NCBI RefSeq assembly: GCF_011397635.1
Contig: NC_064761.1
Span: 30,235,643-30,299,642 of the forward strand
DNA: 64,000 nucleotides
Reading direction: 5' to 3'
From: Epinephelus fuscoguttatus
Lineage: Eukaryota > Chordata > Actinopteri > Perciformes > Serranidae
Below, one piece after another: positions 1-11,468 of the stretch. The position numbers and the translations under genes are program-made. Position 1 is the first letter of the stretch; each line of letters opens with the position of its first letter. The notes under the pieces are model-generated. The model was not told where the DNA came from. It did not search any database and worked only from the letters and a program-made list of their open reading frames with translations.

Positions 1-10
1 CACGCCTATT

Positions 11-46
11 ATTCGGTCATAGGCAAGAGGCTGCCTATGACCGAAT
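11..46. repeat. Perfect 15-bp-stem hairpin
   Basis: Arms at 11-25 and 32-46 are exact reverse complements around the 6-base loop AGAGGC. A second, weaker hairpin follows at about 76-101 (AACATCAC and GTGATGTT). Two stems in a row near the edge of repetitive DNA suggest the end of a mobile element that extends off the left edge of the window. No coding sequence is seen. Confidence 0.7.
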
Positions 47-112
47 CACAGCCGTGACGACAATATACAAGTATAACATCACTCCCTCGAGTGTGATGTT
101 GCTTTTATACAA

Positions 113-745
113 CAGTTCAGCAGTTAAATGAACAAGGCTGATTAAGAAATGTTGAAAAATGAGGACAAAATAGATAATTTAAGCATTTTATTTGTCTTCC
201 GCCAACAAAAATAGTTCCCTCAGGACTCCGCTGTCACTGTTGCTATGTAACGCAGACATGGTGCGCCAGGCACTTACTCTTTATACACATTTATCTGCAC
301 ATTTCCATTAATTGTGCAGCCGGTGAAATAAGTCTCTGGTGACTGCATGGTGGACTGTCGCTTCACAGGCACAGCCGACTCTGCCTTCTGATCTGACAGT
401 ATGTTGCTTTTTTCCAAGTCATTGAACTCCGCTGATGAAACACTGACAAACCTGGATGTGTGCTCAGATGGATTCAGCTACTCCTCTCCCTCATCTTCCT
501 CTGAAGACCATTCATAGTTCAATTCAAAACTGATTTTAGGAAATAAATCCATATTTTTGGCTGTTTGACAGTGGATGAATTAATTAGCCTACAACGCCAC
601 TGCTGACCTAACTGACACTAACTGTCAGTTTTGATTTCATTGTTGATTGCAGTCAGCTGTGAGGTGGAGTGATGATGTTGTACTCCAATATCATCACGGT
701 TTTACTGTCTCTCGACCAATCAGATTGCACGGCCAGAACTAACTG
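113..745. repeat. Possible non-autonomous element with short inverted ends
   Basis: TATACAACAGTT near 116 recurs inverted near 733-744. A small palindrome (GTGATGAT and ATCATCAC) lies at 671-700. The segment between has no coding potential. Boundaries and class are uncertain, and the right end abuts the duplicated segment that starts at about 753. Confidence 0.3.
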
Positions 746-752
746 TTGTATA

Positions 753-1317
753 AACTTAGTCAAGGATTTCAAACAGTGGTAATCAGTGACCCCAAAACAA
801 TTATCTTAATTTAGCAGTAGCCTATAATTTGTTTTATAGTGGTATTAAGGCAACATGTGATCTTATCCGATATAACACAAATAGACAGCCCACTTCAAAT
901 GATCTGATATCAGTCTTATTGTTGACTGTGTCATCCACCAACAACTAGCAAAAGCATACCAACATATACTGCCTGGAAGTGTTGTTCCTGGTCTGTCAGA
1001 AGAATGAGCTTCTGCTTTGCAAAAAAAAAGATGTGATCATATCTTTTTAATCCATGGAAAGGGCACGCTGGACTTTTAACTAATTCTAAATGCAGTTCAT
1101 AGTGTTTTATATGATCATATAAAGACATGTTTCTCTTTGCCTTTTTTGATTTATCCTTCTCATTAGCTTTCCAGTTTATCCAGAGGGTCATTTCTTTAGA
1201 GGTGAGATCAGGACTCTGCATAGGACCTTCAAGTTCACATCATATATGACACATGTTCATACCATACCATGACCATGTAGTTTGTCAGTGTAACAGTCTT
1301 ATTCCAGCTGGTTTAGT
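753..1317. repeat. Direct duplicated segment, left copy
   Basis: From TCAAGGATTTCAAACAGTGG onward this stretch matches 8986-9508 in the same orientation, with only scattered substitutions and small indels to about 1240. After an extra ~45 bases the match resumes at TATTCCAGCTGGTTTAGT. The copies lie just beyond the two ends of the P450 gene, 8.2 kb apart. A 96-codon open frame here (minus strand, 931-1221) is broken by indels in the right copy, so it is not called as a gene. Confidence 0.85.
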
Positions 1318-1562
1318 ATCTCATTTAGTATCTCATTATTTTTGACTTAGTATCTCATTATTTTGACTTAGTAAGTCATAATTTTGACTTAGTATCTCAT
1401 TATTTTGACTTTGTAAGTCATTATTTTGACTTAGTATCTCACAATTTTGACTTAGTATCTCATTAATTTGACTTAGAAAGTCATAATTTTGACGTAGTAT
1501 CTCATTATTTTGACTTAGTAAGTCATAATTTTGACTTATTATCTCATTATTTTGACTTCATA
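1316..1562. repeat. ~20-bp tandem repeat (minisatellite)
   Basis: About twelve imperfect units alternate between GTATCTCATTATTTTGACTTA and GTAAGTCATAATTTTGACTTA, so the higher-order period is about 41 bp. It begins exactly where similarity to the 8986-9508 segment ends, so the array lies at a duplication or insertion boundary. Confidence 0.85.
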
Positions 1563-2152
1563 GATCTTATTTTTTTACATCAGGTGGCGGAAATGGGCTT
1601 CCATACCTTAGCAGTTCCACCAAAGAGAGATTTACCCTCTGAACTTCTCAGATTAAACCCCCAGAGATTATAAATTTCACAAAAAGATAAAAGTAGGACA
1701 GAAATACAAATTTGTGCAGAAATGAGTTTTTCTTATTTCCCACACTATTTGTCCTTCATTATCTAATAAACTCCCTGATAGATTGTATGTTCCTTTGGTT
1801 CCCAGTCCCCTCAGCAAAAAAAAATAATCCCCATAAAACTAATACCACCTTGAGAAGCTACAAAATGCTATTTATGCATTGATTTATCAGTAATACTCTA
1901 ATCAAGTCACAGGAGCCATTTTACTGCAGAAGTACTTTCGATTTTGTAAAGGAGTTTGAATGTAGGACTTTTACTTGGAGCAGAGTATGGCTTTTATGAG
2001 TTGTTGTGTTATGTAACAGTTGTAATCATAAATAACCTATTCATCCAGCATGGCTGCAAGGATTTTACATTCTTGACCCTTCTTCATGTTATTTAGTTGG
2101 CAGAAATCCCCCCAAATTATTTTTTTTGTTATTTCAAGTCAATATTAACACA

Positions 2153-2212
<60 letters not shown>

Positions 2213-2587
2213 AACTGCACATGGCTGTTTATGTTGTCTTATCAGAATTTAAAAATCCTGCTTTAACTCATAACCTCAAAAAATCTTATCATAAAGTTTG
2301 ATTTGCCATGTCATTATATGAATACATAACAAAAATCAACCTCCATATCCTCTTTGGCATGTATTAGAAATCAAAATGTTACATCATAAACATTTTTTAG
2401 ACGTTTCACAAATTTTAGATTTAAATGAGAGAAATCAACAAAAAGACAAAAAAGGTCTAATCTAGCCTAAAAAAAAGAGTATAATTGAAGCCAAGCAACA
2501 TTTTGATTTACTTACTAAACCTCCTCATAGTGACATAATGACAAAAAGTTATTACTTTCTTGAATAGTTTTTATGTCAAAGCTACTC
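1563..2587. other. Region 3' of the P450 gene, no gene seen
   Basis: AT-rich sequence with no credible exon. It holds a fragment near 1890-1990 resembling the dispersed 'ACTTTTACTTG' fish repeat seen more fully at 12107-12560, and a CA microsatellite. The 3' UTR of the P450 transcript must start at 2587 and run leftward. I could not fix its end. Confidence 0.5.
2150..2208. repeat. (CA)n microsatellite
   Basis: Uninterrupted CA dinucleotides over most of this stretch. Confidence 0.95.
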
Positions 2588-5500
2588 TTAGCGTGAGGTT
2601 GCGCAGATTTCATATTGACGTGGTGCCAGAGTCACACCAAAGTGATAGTCCATTACAGGCTTCACCCCAGCAGGCATTGAGAAGGTGAAGTGCTGCATGA
2701 AGGAGGTGAAGAAGAGGAAAAGCTCCATCTTGGCTAGGTTCTCTCCGAGACACACCCGCTTACCTGAGACAGGAAAACAAACAGAAACAAACTGAAAATG
2801 TCTTTGGCACAGTTTTGGCCCAGAGTTTAAACTAATTTATGACAACAGCAGAAAACATTCTCATACTGTAAGGTCTTTCTAAGGAGGAGAACTGCCAACT
2901 GTTGGGTTAACCATGACAAACTTTGTCCTGATTTCAGGTTTAGACAAAAGGTCAGAGGTTCACCAAAATAATTAGGCCCTGTTTATACGACAACAATTTC
3001 AACTGAAAACGGTAAACTTTAGTTGCGTTTTGGCCGATCGTTTACACGACAGCGGCGTTTTGGGTGCTTGAAAGCACAACGTTTTGAAAACCGGTTCCAG
3101 AGTGCAATTTTTTTGAAAACGGCGGCATCTCCGTTGTCATGTAAATGCAATATGCAGTTCCTCTGAAAACGGAGACTTTTCATACATGCGCATTACGGTT
3201 CCAGTCACTAGGCATGTGCAAGAAAGTCGACCGTCACAACAACAATGCCGAGCTCTGTTTGTGCTGCTCACCCTGTTGATTTGAATTGAAGTGTAGATCT
3301 GTTACTGTAGCACCTCGTCGTCCATCCAGACAAAGTTATCTGTGCATGCTTTTGCCATTGAGTCTTCTTTGTTTTGGTTTGTAATCACCGCATTGTAGAG
3401 GAAGGCGCTTCAGCACAGGCGCATGGCGTCATGCCGTGGTGTTGCTTTGCAAATTTACACTGCCACCATAAAACATCATTTCTAGTAGATTTTGCAGCTC
3501 CATATGAACGGGGATCGTTTCAATAACGTCGCCATATAAACGCAGAAGTTTTTTTAAAATGCAAAGGACAGACTTTTCCGTTTTTAGAGAAACCGTTGTT
3601 GTCTAAACAGGGCCTTAATCAAACATTGCCAATGTTTGGCTCTGTTGGTGCCCACTGGTAGGGCAAAAGTCAAGTATTCCTGGGATGACACTGCAGTGAT
3701 TTTTTTTAATTTAACCTTTATTTAACTAGATAAAAGACCCATTGAGATCAAGACCTATTTCACAAGGGTGACCTGGCCAAGAAGGGCAGCAGCACAATTC
3801 ATAATAAATACCACAAATGTAAAGACAGAAAAAAGATACAAACATTGAAATATAGAAATCTAAACAATTTGACAAATAAAGTGCAGGAGGTATGGTTTCA
3901 GGAACAGCTTAAGAACAAAAGCACTGTTTGATAGATTCTCGTTCTCGGTCTTTTAGGAGAGCGAAAGGCTTCAGGTGAAATAAGTTCTGGTATTTTTAGT
4001 GCAGATTGGAGAGTATTCCAAGCAGAGGGAGCAGAGAAACTGAACGCTTTTTTTCCCATTTCAGTCTGAACACAAAGAGCAGACAAGTGCAAAATGTTAT
4101 TAGATCATAAGGCATAATGGCTTTAAGTTCTGCTGAAGAAAAGTGCATAAATAGGCAGGAACCAAGCCAAGAAGAGCTTTATAAATCAGAGTCATCCAGT
4201 GTGTATACCTTTGTACATTCAAGTACAGGCAGAAAAGTAGCCGATATCAGAAGCTTCCAGCTCTGAGGGAAAAATATGACTTATTTCTGTAATAGAAACC
4301 GAGTTTCATTCTTAATTTGGTGACCAAATTTCTGATGTGAGCATGAAAGCAGTTCTAATTGAGGAGATATTCTCAGGAGAAAAGATGAATTAGAAAAGAG
4401 CATTACTTTGGATTTTTCAGCATTTAAAAGCAGTTTCAGTTGTTCAAGACGAGTCTGCACTACATCAAAAGCGTACTGCAAGAATTCAAATGCCTGTGCA
4501 ATAGAGTGTGAACAACAATAAATTACAGTATCATCCGCATAAAAATGATATGAGGCATTTGACAAGTTTGTGCACAGATCATTAATGTAAATTGTGAACA
4601 AAATGGGTCCTAAGACTGAGCCTTGAGGTACGCCTTTTGTGACCTCAAGAAAGGTGGAACTAACTCAGCCATCTGAACACATTACATTCTACTTGCCAAA
4701 TAGTCTGTAAACCAAGTGGCTGCTTGTTTGGAGATGCCAATCTTGAGGAGAATTTTCAACAAAAGACTGTGGTCCACAGTGTCAAATGCCTTGGACAAGT
4801 CAATGAACAAGGCAGCACAAAACTTTTTAGAGTCCAATGCCTCAAACACATCATTAAAAACTTTTAGGGCAGCAGTAGCAGTGCTATGCTGCTTCCTAAA
4901 ACCTGACTGAAGTGGCTTTGATCAGTGACTGGCATTCATCACAAGATGAACGTAGGTATGTTGTTCTTTTCTTGATCATCAGAGTTTTTTCTGGACCAAT
5001 CTGCAATCATTATGTGCACCGTACAGTCTCAGTGTACACTGGGACATGCTCCAGGCTCCTGTCTAAACAGGTAAATATACTGAAAAAACAAGACATTGTG
5101 TTGCTCCTCACCAGCAGAGAAAGGGATGAAAGCAGCTGGCTTCACAAACTTGCCCTCCTTGTTCAGAAAGTGTCCTGGGTTGAAGGTGTTGGGAGTCTTC
5201 CATTCATTCTTGTCAAACAGCACCGAGGTCAGATTGGGGATTATTGTAACACCCTGGTGGTTAGAATCATAATGACAATTCATGAAGAAAGAACAGACAG
5301 TACATGGTAATGATGTGGCATAAAAATGCATAGGAGAACTGACCTTTGGGATTGTGTATCCTCCCAGCTGGATGTCCCTGCTGGTAGCATGAGGCAGACT
5401 GAGAGGAACTATGTTGCCCATCCTCTGGATCTCATGTATGACAGCATCAGTGTAGGGCAGGTTTGCACGATCTTCCATGGACACCTGTCTGGACTGTCCA

Positions 5501-8276
5501 ATGACTTCGTCTATCTCAGCCTGGACCTTTGCTGTGCAACAGGAGGGGAACAGACAGAAGGAGACTTTATTTCATCAACAGTTTGCAAAAGACCCATGGA
5601 GAGATTGAGCACAATGCAGCACTGCCACATTAGTGAACAGATATATTTGTGTTCCAGTTGGACTACAAACTTGAATCAATCACAATCAGTTATGCAGTAT
5701 CTTTTACAGGTACCTGTTTGTTGCACAGAATTAGTCGTGAATGTGTAGTTCACTTGTAATGACACAACATTTGTCACCTTGAAGTAAATGTAGTCACATG
5801 ATGTATCAATAATTTTCCACCTACTGAAAGAGCACTTGTTCTGGTGTCACCCATTTGCACAGAGCCGTGTTAGTTTGGTCAGTGATCTTACCCTGGATCT
5901 CAGGGTACTTTGCCATGTAGAGGAAAGCCCAGCACAGAGTGGTGGCCGTGGTCTCAGAGCCAGCCACAAACAGATCCAAGACAGACATAACCAGGTTTTC
6001 CTCATTAAAAGTACTGTCAGCCTGCTCCTTATTCTGAGAATATATACAAATACAAGCGTTCAAAAATGCTGCAAAATAATTTAGAACAAGAACATTAGAA
6101 CATAAGTTAATAATAACAATAAGAAGAAGAACATTAAAACCTTGTACCTTGAAAAATATTGAAATGCCTTTGCTTTGCTAGACTACAATAGGTGTATGCT
6201 GTTGGAGATAAGGCCTTAAAAGACAGTGCTGTCAGGCAGAGGCCATGGCAAATGTTCATGTAAGGTCAGACAAGCATTTTATGTAAAAAAAAATCAAAGC
6301 CACATCTAGTGTCAATCACCATCTCAGTCTCTTTCAGGTAGCAGTCGATGAAGTCTCTTTGGTCTGAGGGATCCCAGTTCTGTCTGTGCTGCTTAAGCTC
6401 CAGTCTAATGAAGTCCTTTACATTGTTCCAGATGTGCAGGACTGTCTGATGTGGCCCTGGCAAACGTCTCATCAGTTGAGGGAAAGAGTTGTAAAGCTGC
6501 AGAGGACAGCAGATTAGAAACTATTACTTATTGATAAGACATTTTGGGGAAAGATTTTCTATTCATGACAATCCATACCAAATATTCAAACCTGTTTACA
6601 AATCAGCTCTTGAGCCTTACACATTTTCCATATTGAGCTGTGTGTGTACTGAATATTACATATCTGTGTCCAAATAGAGCCTCTTGCATGAGTGATAAAC
6701 TGTTTTATCATGAGGACTCCCACACAGTAGTACACAGTATTAAGATTTATTAATCAATAGCTTTAAAATGTCGTACCTGTGCCCAGATGGAGACTTGAAG
6801 CTGGAAAGCTTTGCCAAAGCTCTTCATCAGTTTGATGAACTTCTCATCACCATACTCAAAGCGATGACCAAAAACCAAGGTGCAGATGATGTTGGAGACA
6901 GCGTTGTTGATGACAAGGTGTGGGTAGAATGGTTTTCCTCCACAATTAGACAGAAAATTAGATATTAACTGTATTCGTGATTGTGTAGCATTGTTAATGG
7001 TTTGTTGTGCATACACTGTTTACCTTCATAGCTACTCAAGTCCTTTGCACAGTGCGTAAATTCATTTAAGATGACGGGTTCAAGTGACTTCTTGCCAAAT
7101 CCAAAATATTTGAGGGTCGACAATGCAAAACGCCTCTGCTGCTTCCATGTGTTCCCATTGCTTAACACTATACCTGATGGGAAATACATCAAATGAAGTT
7201 AAAAATGAAAAAGAAAAAGACAGAAAATGAAGGAATATTCTTTTACAACTCAAATCAACTTTATGGCACATTTCATACAACAGTAACACAAAGTGTCTCA
7301 CAGAGGTTAAAAACAACAACAAAAAAAAAAAACAGAAAACAAAAAAGAAAACAAAAAAGAAAAGAGGAAACCCAACCCTCCCACCCCACATAGAGATACA
7401 TAAATATACACATGGGCACACACACACACAGACACACACACACACACACTCACACACACACACACACACAAGCTCACACCCACACACACTAGCTATTTCC
7501 ACAAATGGTTCCTTAGTAACAAATAGGCTATGTTCACCAATAAGTTTGATTTTCAATTTAAAACAATATGACATAGTTTCCGTACCTTAACAATACAAAA
7601 TGAAAGGGGTGAAAATGGTAAAGCATAACATTTGAACTTAATAAAAAGTATGAGCTATATCACCAACTGTAACAGTGATTGGAGGGGAAGCATTGTCAGC
7701 GATCACACAGTGTTTTCACTCATTTATTTCCTGTTTGAGTTTAACAGGAGTCACAATAGCAGTGAGTTGAATACACTGGCTTTGCATTTGTGTGTGTATA
7801 TTACATCCTCTCACCTAGTCCGTGACTTATGTCCATCTGCAGAGGGCTGGCTGGGCGGTCCACCAGGCTGTCCCCCTGATTTACCAGAGCTTCTTTCAGG
7901 ACCTCAAACCCATTTAACACCACCATCCACCTTTTGCCCATTTGCAGACTGTACACATTTCCATATTTCCCTGCTAACTGAAAGTGGATGTGTGAGAGGA
8001 AAAAGGCAGTACATGTACTTAATACATATGAGTCCTATCAGTTGCAAGACATTTTTGATATCTATGATCTACCTGTGTCATACTCTCATGGGTCCTGTTG
8101 AAATCCACTGTGAATATGTTGCCCACAACAGGAAATGCCCGAGGTCCTGGAGGGAAGCTGTGCGGCCGACGGTTCTTAATATAATCTGCAGTGAGGATGA
8201 AAACTGCAGTGAAGAGCAGCAGACTTCTGACATCCCAGTCAATGTAGAATCCGATTACAGAAAAGATTGAATCCAT
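2588..8276 (-). CDS. Cytochrome P450 family 2 (CYP2J-like), nine exons
   Basis: Microsomal haem-thiolate monooxygenase of the CYP2 family, expected on the ER membrane with NADPH-P450 reductase as electron donor. Coding exons: 8276-8073, 7977-7815, 7173-7024, 6937-6777, 6496-6320, 6033-5892, 5531-5344, 5253-5112, 2763-2588. Their lengths (204, 163, 150, 161, 177, 142, 188, 142, 176 nt) reproduce the classic CYP2 exon pattern, and all frames join to give 500 aa. Visible features: N-terminal anchor (about residues 17-32), proline-rich hinge PPGPRAFP (42-49), I-helix AGSETT (309-314), ExxR as EIQR (366-369), and the haem loop FSAGKRVCLG (440-449) with Cys447. All are intact. Similarity is closest to CYP2J; teleost CYP2N, 2P, 2V and 2AD are CYP2J relatives, and I cannot choose among them. 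The last intron (2.35 kb) holds a Harbinger-type miniature element and a LINE fragment. Flanking direct repeats suggest a tandem P450 array. Confidence 0.95.
2975..3614. mobile_element. PIF/Harbinger-like miniature element in P450 intron 8
   Basis: Terminal inverted repeats begin GGCCCTGTTTATACGACAAC on the left and GGCCCTGTTTAGACAACAAC on the complement of the right. The element is flanked by the trinucleotide TTA on both sides (2972-2974 and 3615-3617), the target duplication typical of PIF/Harbinger. It is 640 bp with no transposase frame, so non-autonomous. Assignment rests on the terminal repeats and target site only. Confidence 0.7.
3700..4930 (-). mobile_element. Degenerate LINE reverse transcriptase fragment
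   Basis: Reading the minus strand from right to left, non-LTR reverse transcriptase motifs appear in order: [13 protein letters not shown] (about 4912), [15 protein letters not shown] (about 4800), [11 protein letters not shown] (about 4625), FYADDTVIY (about 4540), and a C-terminal stretch [14 protein letters not shown] (about 4040). The motifs are in different frames, separated by frameshifts, so the copy is dead. It lies in the last intron of the P450 gene in the same transcriptional direction. 5' truncation and loss of the endonuclease domain are typical of LINE insertions. The clade (L2, CR1 or Rex-like) is not resolved. Confidence 0.85.
7320..7490. repeat. A-rich tract and CA microsatellite in P450 intron 2
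   Basis: An A-rich run of AAAACAAAAAAG-like units is followed by an interrupted (CA)n array from about 7417 to 7490. Open frames on the minus strand here, rich in Cys and Val, are artefacts of the repeat. Confidence 0.9.
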
Positions 8277-8734
8277 TCTGCAAACAAGGGCTCAAACCTG
8301 CCAGGCTCAGACTACACAATATCTCTGTCTGTTAAAATGTTCCTTGGCAAAAGTCATGAATTCTGGCTGTGATTTGGCTTAAAGACATATTTCATGTTAG
8401 TCTCCAACCAATCAGAGCTTGATCTTCACAACCTGCGTGACACCATCAAAGGAGGTGATAGGCAGAGACTTCCAGGATAAACAATGTAACAAGGAATCCA
8501 AAGAGGTGTGTATGCAGGCTGTTAAGTGAAGCCAAAAAAAAGAAAAAACAACTGAGAACTTTGTTTTACACCAACATCGTAATTTCTCTTTCACGTCAAT
8601 ATAACTGAAGCCTGTATTTTACTTGCATCTCCTATGAGACTGGTGTCATCAGCCCTGAGCCAATAATAAGACACTTAGCAATAGAACAAAAGCCTGCTGG
8701 CTGACATGGACTCTGCCCACTTCAAACATGGTAA
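8277..8734 (-). promoter_or_regulatory. Upstream region of the P450 gene
   Basis: This is the stretch immediately 5' of the P450 start codon on the minus strand and must contain its 5' UTR and core promoter unless a non-coding exon exists. I see no convincing TATA box at a fixed distance. A motif CTCAGACTACACAATAT near 8305 resembles the terminal repeat of the element at 17224-18243, so part of this region may be transposon-derived. Confidence 0.3.
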
Positions 8735-8998
8735 AAAAGAATTTCAAATACTGTTAATCAGTGACCCCAAACAGCGTACCCTGCTCTCTTCATACTTGGT
8801 TAAGGATTTTAAATACTGTTAATGAGTGACCCCAAATAACATCCCCTGCTCCCTTCATACTTGGTTAAGGATTTTAAATACTGTTAATGAGTGACCCCAA
8901 ATAACGTACCCTGCTCCCTTCATACTTGGTTAAGGATTTCAAATACTGTTAATCAGTGAACCGAAAGAGTGTACCCTTCTCTCTTCATACTTGGTTAA
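8735..8998. repeat. 65-bp tandem repeat, about four units
   Basis: Units begin GGTTAAGGATTTTAAATACT and contain GTGACCCCAAATAACGTACC and CTCCCTTCATACTT. Four copies diverge by a few bases each. The last unit runs directly into the right copy of the flanking duplication, which starts with the same GTTAAGGATTTCAAAC sequence. The 5' edge of the left copy at 753 starts at that same point in the unit. Confidence 0.9.
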
Positions 8999-9508
8999 GG
9001 ATTTCAAACAGTGGTAATCAGTTACCCTGAAACAATTATCTTAATTTAGCAGTAGCCTATAATTTGTTTTATAGTGGTATTAAGGCAACATGTGATCTTA
9101 TCCACTATAACACAAATAGACGGCCCACTTCAAATGATCTGATATTAGTCTTATTGTTGACTGTGTCATCCACCAACAACTAGCAAAAGCATACCAACAT
9201 ATACTGCCTGGAAGTGTTGTTCCTGGTCTGTCAGAAGAATGAGCTTCTGCTTTGCAAAAAAAAGATGTGATCATATCTTTTTAATCCATGGAAGGGGCAT
9301 ACAGGACTTTTAACTAACTTTTAATGCAGTTTATAGTGTTTTATATGATCATAAAGACATGTTTCCCCTGGTCTTTTTTTATTTATCCTTATCCTTTTTA
9401 TTAGTTTTCCAGTTCATCCAGAAGGTCATTATTTTAGGGGTGAGATCAGGACTCTGTGTAGGTCAATCAAGTTCACATCATATATAGCCGTATTCCACCT
9501 GGTTTAGT
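8986..9508. repeat. Direct duplicated segment, right copy
   Basis: Matches 753-1317 in the same orientation. Together the two copies bracket the complete P450 gene, which suggests that P450 gene plus spacer was the unit of a past unequal crossover. Confidence 0.85.
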
Positions 9509-9960
9509 GCTACTTTACAACACATGGTGGTAGTATAGAGTTCTATAATTTTGGTCAAAAGGAAGTATACATTCTGACTTCAAAATGTCACTTTAATAAT
9601 AATAAAAATGATAATAATTATGTTGTCGGAAAATGGTCTGATTATCCTGTAGTCTCTTGTTGTACTTTATAAGATTGTATCAAATGGTGATACCTCAAGT
9701 TGTACTGTGTGTGACCCCATAGTGTAACGGAAATACATAGTGTTCCAGGGATGACGTTTTTCTGTAGACCCACACAGAAGTGAGCGCTGGTTCCCTCGTA
9801 AAAATATAAAATAAAAAAGCTTATGGAATTTGGATTATTGCCGAAAATAAGTTAATACGTACACGTTTTATCCAGTATGATAATCGTCACAAATGAAAAA
9901 GCTAACATCAGGCTACAAATGTACTACATTATGGTCGCATGACCAAACGTCACCACTATA
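9509..9960. other. Intergenic, nothing recognised
   Basis: AT-rich sequence with short ATAATAA runs. No exon, RNA gene or clear repeat boundary was found. Confidence 0.5.
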
Positions 9961-9964
9961 CCTA

Positions 9965-10190
9965 AGCCGTTTCTCAATATGCGTTCTTGTGTTCTTGTGG
10001 ACTTGTGACACGTCATCAATCACAGCCCAAGTACTGTTCCAATTCAAAGTTCACATCTAGCCAAGTTCAGTCCAAATTCCCAGATGTGTTCTCGCCACAC
10101 CCATTCACCATCGGAGCAGACTTGTGTGGACTTCAGACAGCCAGGTATCCCAGCATGCATTTCGCAACAATCATCGGAAAATGACAAGTG
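9965..10190. repeat. Fragment of a 'GTTTCTCAAT'-type dispersed repeat
   Basis: Begins AGCCGTTTCTCAATATGCG and contains a stretch with 'TGACACGTCATCAATCACAGCC' character. The same kind of end sequence (GGTGTTTCTCAAAGTC) forms the inverted ends of the element at 48857-49598. A 65-codon plus-strand frame here is not supported by any motif. Confidence 0.35.
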
Positions 10191-10574
10191 AGGGAAAGGC
10201 GCACAATTGTAAGCCATAATTACCTATATGTTACTGTTCTTTTGTCACAGAACGTAGTGTTTTCATTTAAACGTCAGACCCGTGGTCGATGTTTTAATAT
10301 AGAGCCCAGTTGAATGTGACTGAGGTCCGCTAGATGACAGCGGTGCCAGCGCTCATACAGACTCACAAGTCAGTCTTTAGACGCTTTGCTTAACTAAAGA
10401 CTGATGACTTTCTCCCTGATTTTGTGTTTAGATGGGCGGATACAATTTCAGAGTTTAAAAAAACTCCCTACGTTGCAGAGCCAATAGTAAATCCACAGGG
10501 CGGTCCTTCGGTGGCTCGCTGAACTCTTGTGCTTGTAAACATAGTCCCACTAGAAACACGTGTAGCGGTACAAA

Positions 10575-10700
10575 ATGGCTCAGCCGTACTCGCAGAAAAC
10601 ACCGTCAGAGTTAGTGGATGTTTGTCGCATTTGCAGCGACACATTTTCGCCAACTAAAAGAAACAAACATAATAGTCCGGGTAGAAAACCAGCAGAGCTA
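10575..10700 (+). other. Short open frame with CxxC motif, possible captured exon
   Basis: The frame opens with ATG after a GC-richer segment and encodes MAQPYSQKTPSELVDVCRIC, then a basic stretch (SPTKRNKHN). It then runs into a TA microsatellite, after which the frame is meaningless. CRIC could be half of a zinc-binding site. I do not recognise a family. It sits between inverted repeats of the composite element, so a captured or fossil first exon is as likely as a real gene. Confidence 0.25.
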
Positions 10701-10702
10701 TA

Positions 10703-10737
<35 letters not shown>

Positions 10738-10916
10738 CCTATATGTATCACATTTTTCACATTACCGTTTAGACTAATCCGATGTTTATAAAGTCTATAA
10801 ACACAATGACTGAACAAACATTACTGTTTCTGTGTGCACGTTTAGCTGGGCTACCCATTAGTTGTTAGCCCTGTTAGCCGTTAGCGGTGTCTGTAATAGG
10901 TAATAACTCATTAAAC

Positions 10917-11210
10917 GGTCCGTGAAAAAAAATATTTTTTCCAGCCGATATCTTAGTTACAACATGACTGAGCTAGTAAAGCAGTTATGTGTTGCTATGT
11001 GTGGTATTTATTCAGTTTTAGGAAATCACGATGTCTAGAAAGCATCAGTGGCTGCAGCTGACAGGGTCAGCTAACAGCAGCAGCAAAGCTAACATCAGGA
11101 CGTCATCTGTTAAAAGCCTCCCGTTGTCGGATACGACATGAAACTACTCCAGTTAGCTCAATCATGTTGTAACTAAGACATCCGCTGGAAAAAATATTTT
11201 CTTCACGGAT
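10917..11210. repeat. Imperfect ~60-bp inverted repeat with ~170-bp spacer
   Basis: The left arm (about 10917-10978, containing CTTAGTTACAACATGACTGAG) pairs with the right arm (about 11151-11210) with few mismatches. Transcripts across it would fold into a long stem. Confidence 0.8.
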
Positions 11211-11468
11211 GAGCACACGTTTGATAAAACAGAGTTTAATCTCTCGGCATCCATTTTCAAGCTCTCTGTGTGTTTGTGTTCTTGCAGACGAGAAAAAGGG
11301 GGAGCGCACATTTCCGAGTAGGCTGTCCTTTTCAAAAATGCAAGAGGCGTTGCTTTGTTGCCGGCCGTTTTCGCCGGTGTGTTAAACACACTTTAGAAAG
11401 GAGTGACCCCAAACTATCAGAAAGCGGAGATCTCTGATTGTCTGGTGGTGAGACTAGGCTCATGTGTT

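Noticed and set aside
931-1221. 96-codon minus-strand open frame
   Set aside because: The duplicate at about 9150-9450 has indels that break the same frame, and no domain is visible. It is a chance frame in the repeated segment.
7080-7574. 164-codon minus-strand open frame rich in Cys-Val and Phe
   Set aside because: It reads through the P450 intron 2 microsatellite and A-rich tract. Only its last ~30 codons overlap exon 3, which is counted in the P450 gene.
7632-8270. 212-codon plus-strand open frame
   Set aside because: It is antisense to P450 exons 1 and 2. The minus-strand reading has all family motifs and splice sites.
8735-8998. CRISPR-like array
   Set aside because: The 65-bp units are whole tandem copies with no unique spacers, and the DNA is from a fish.
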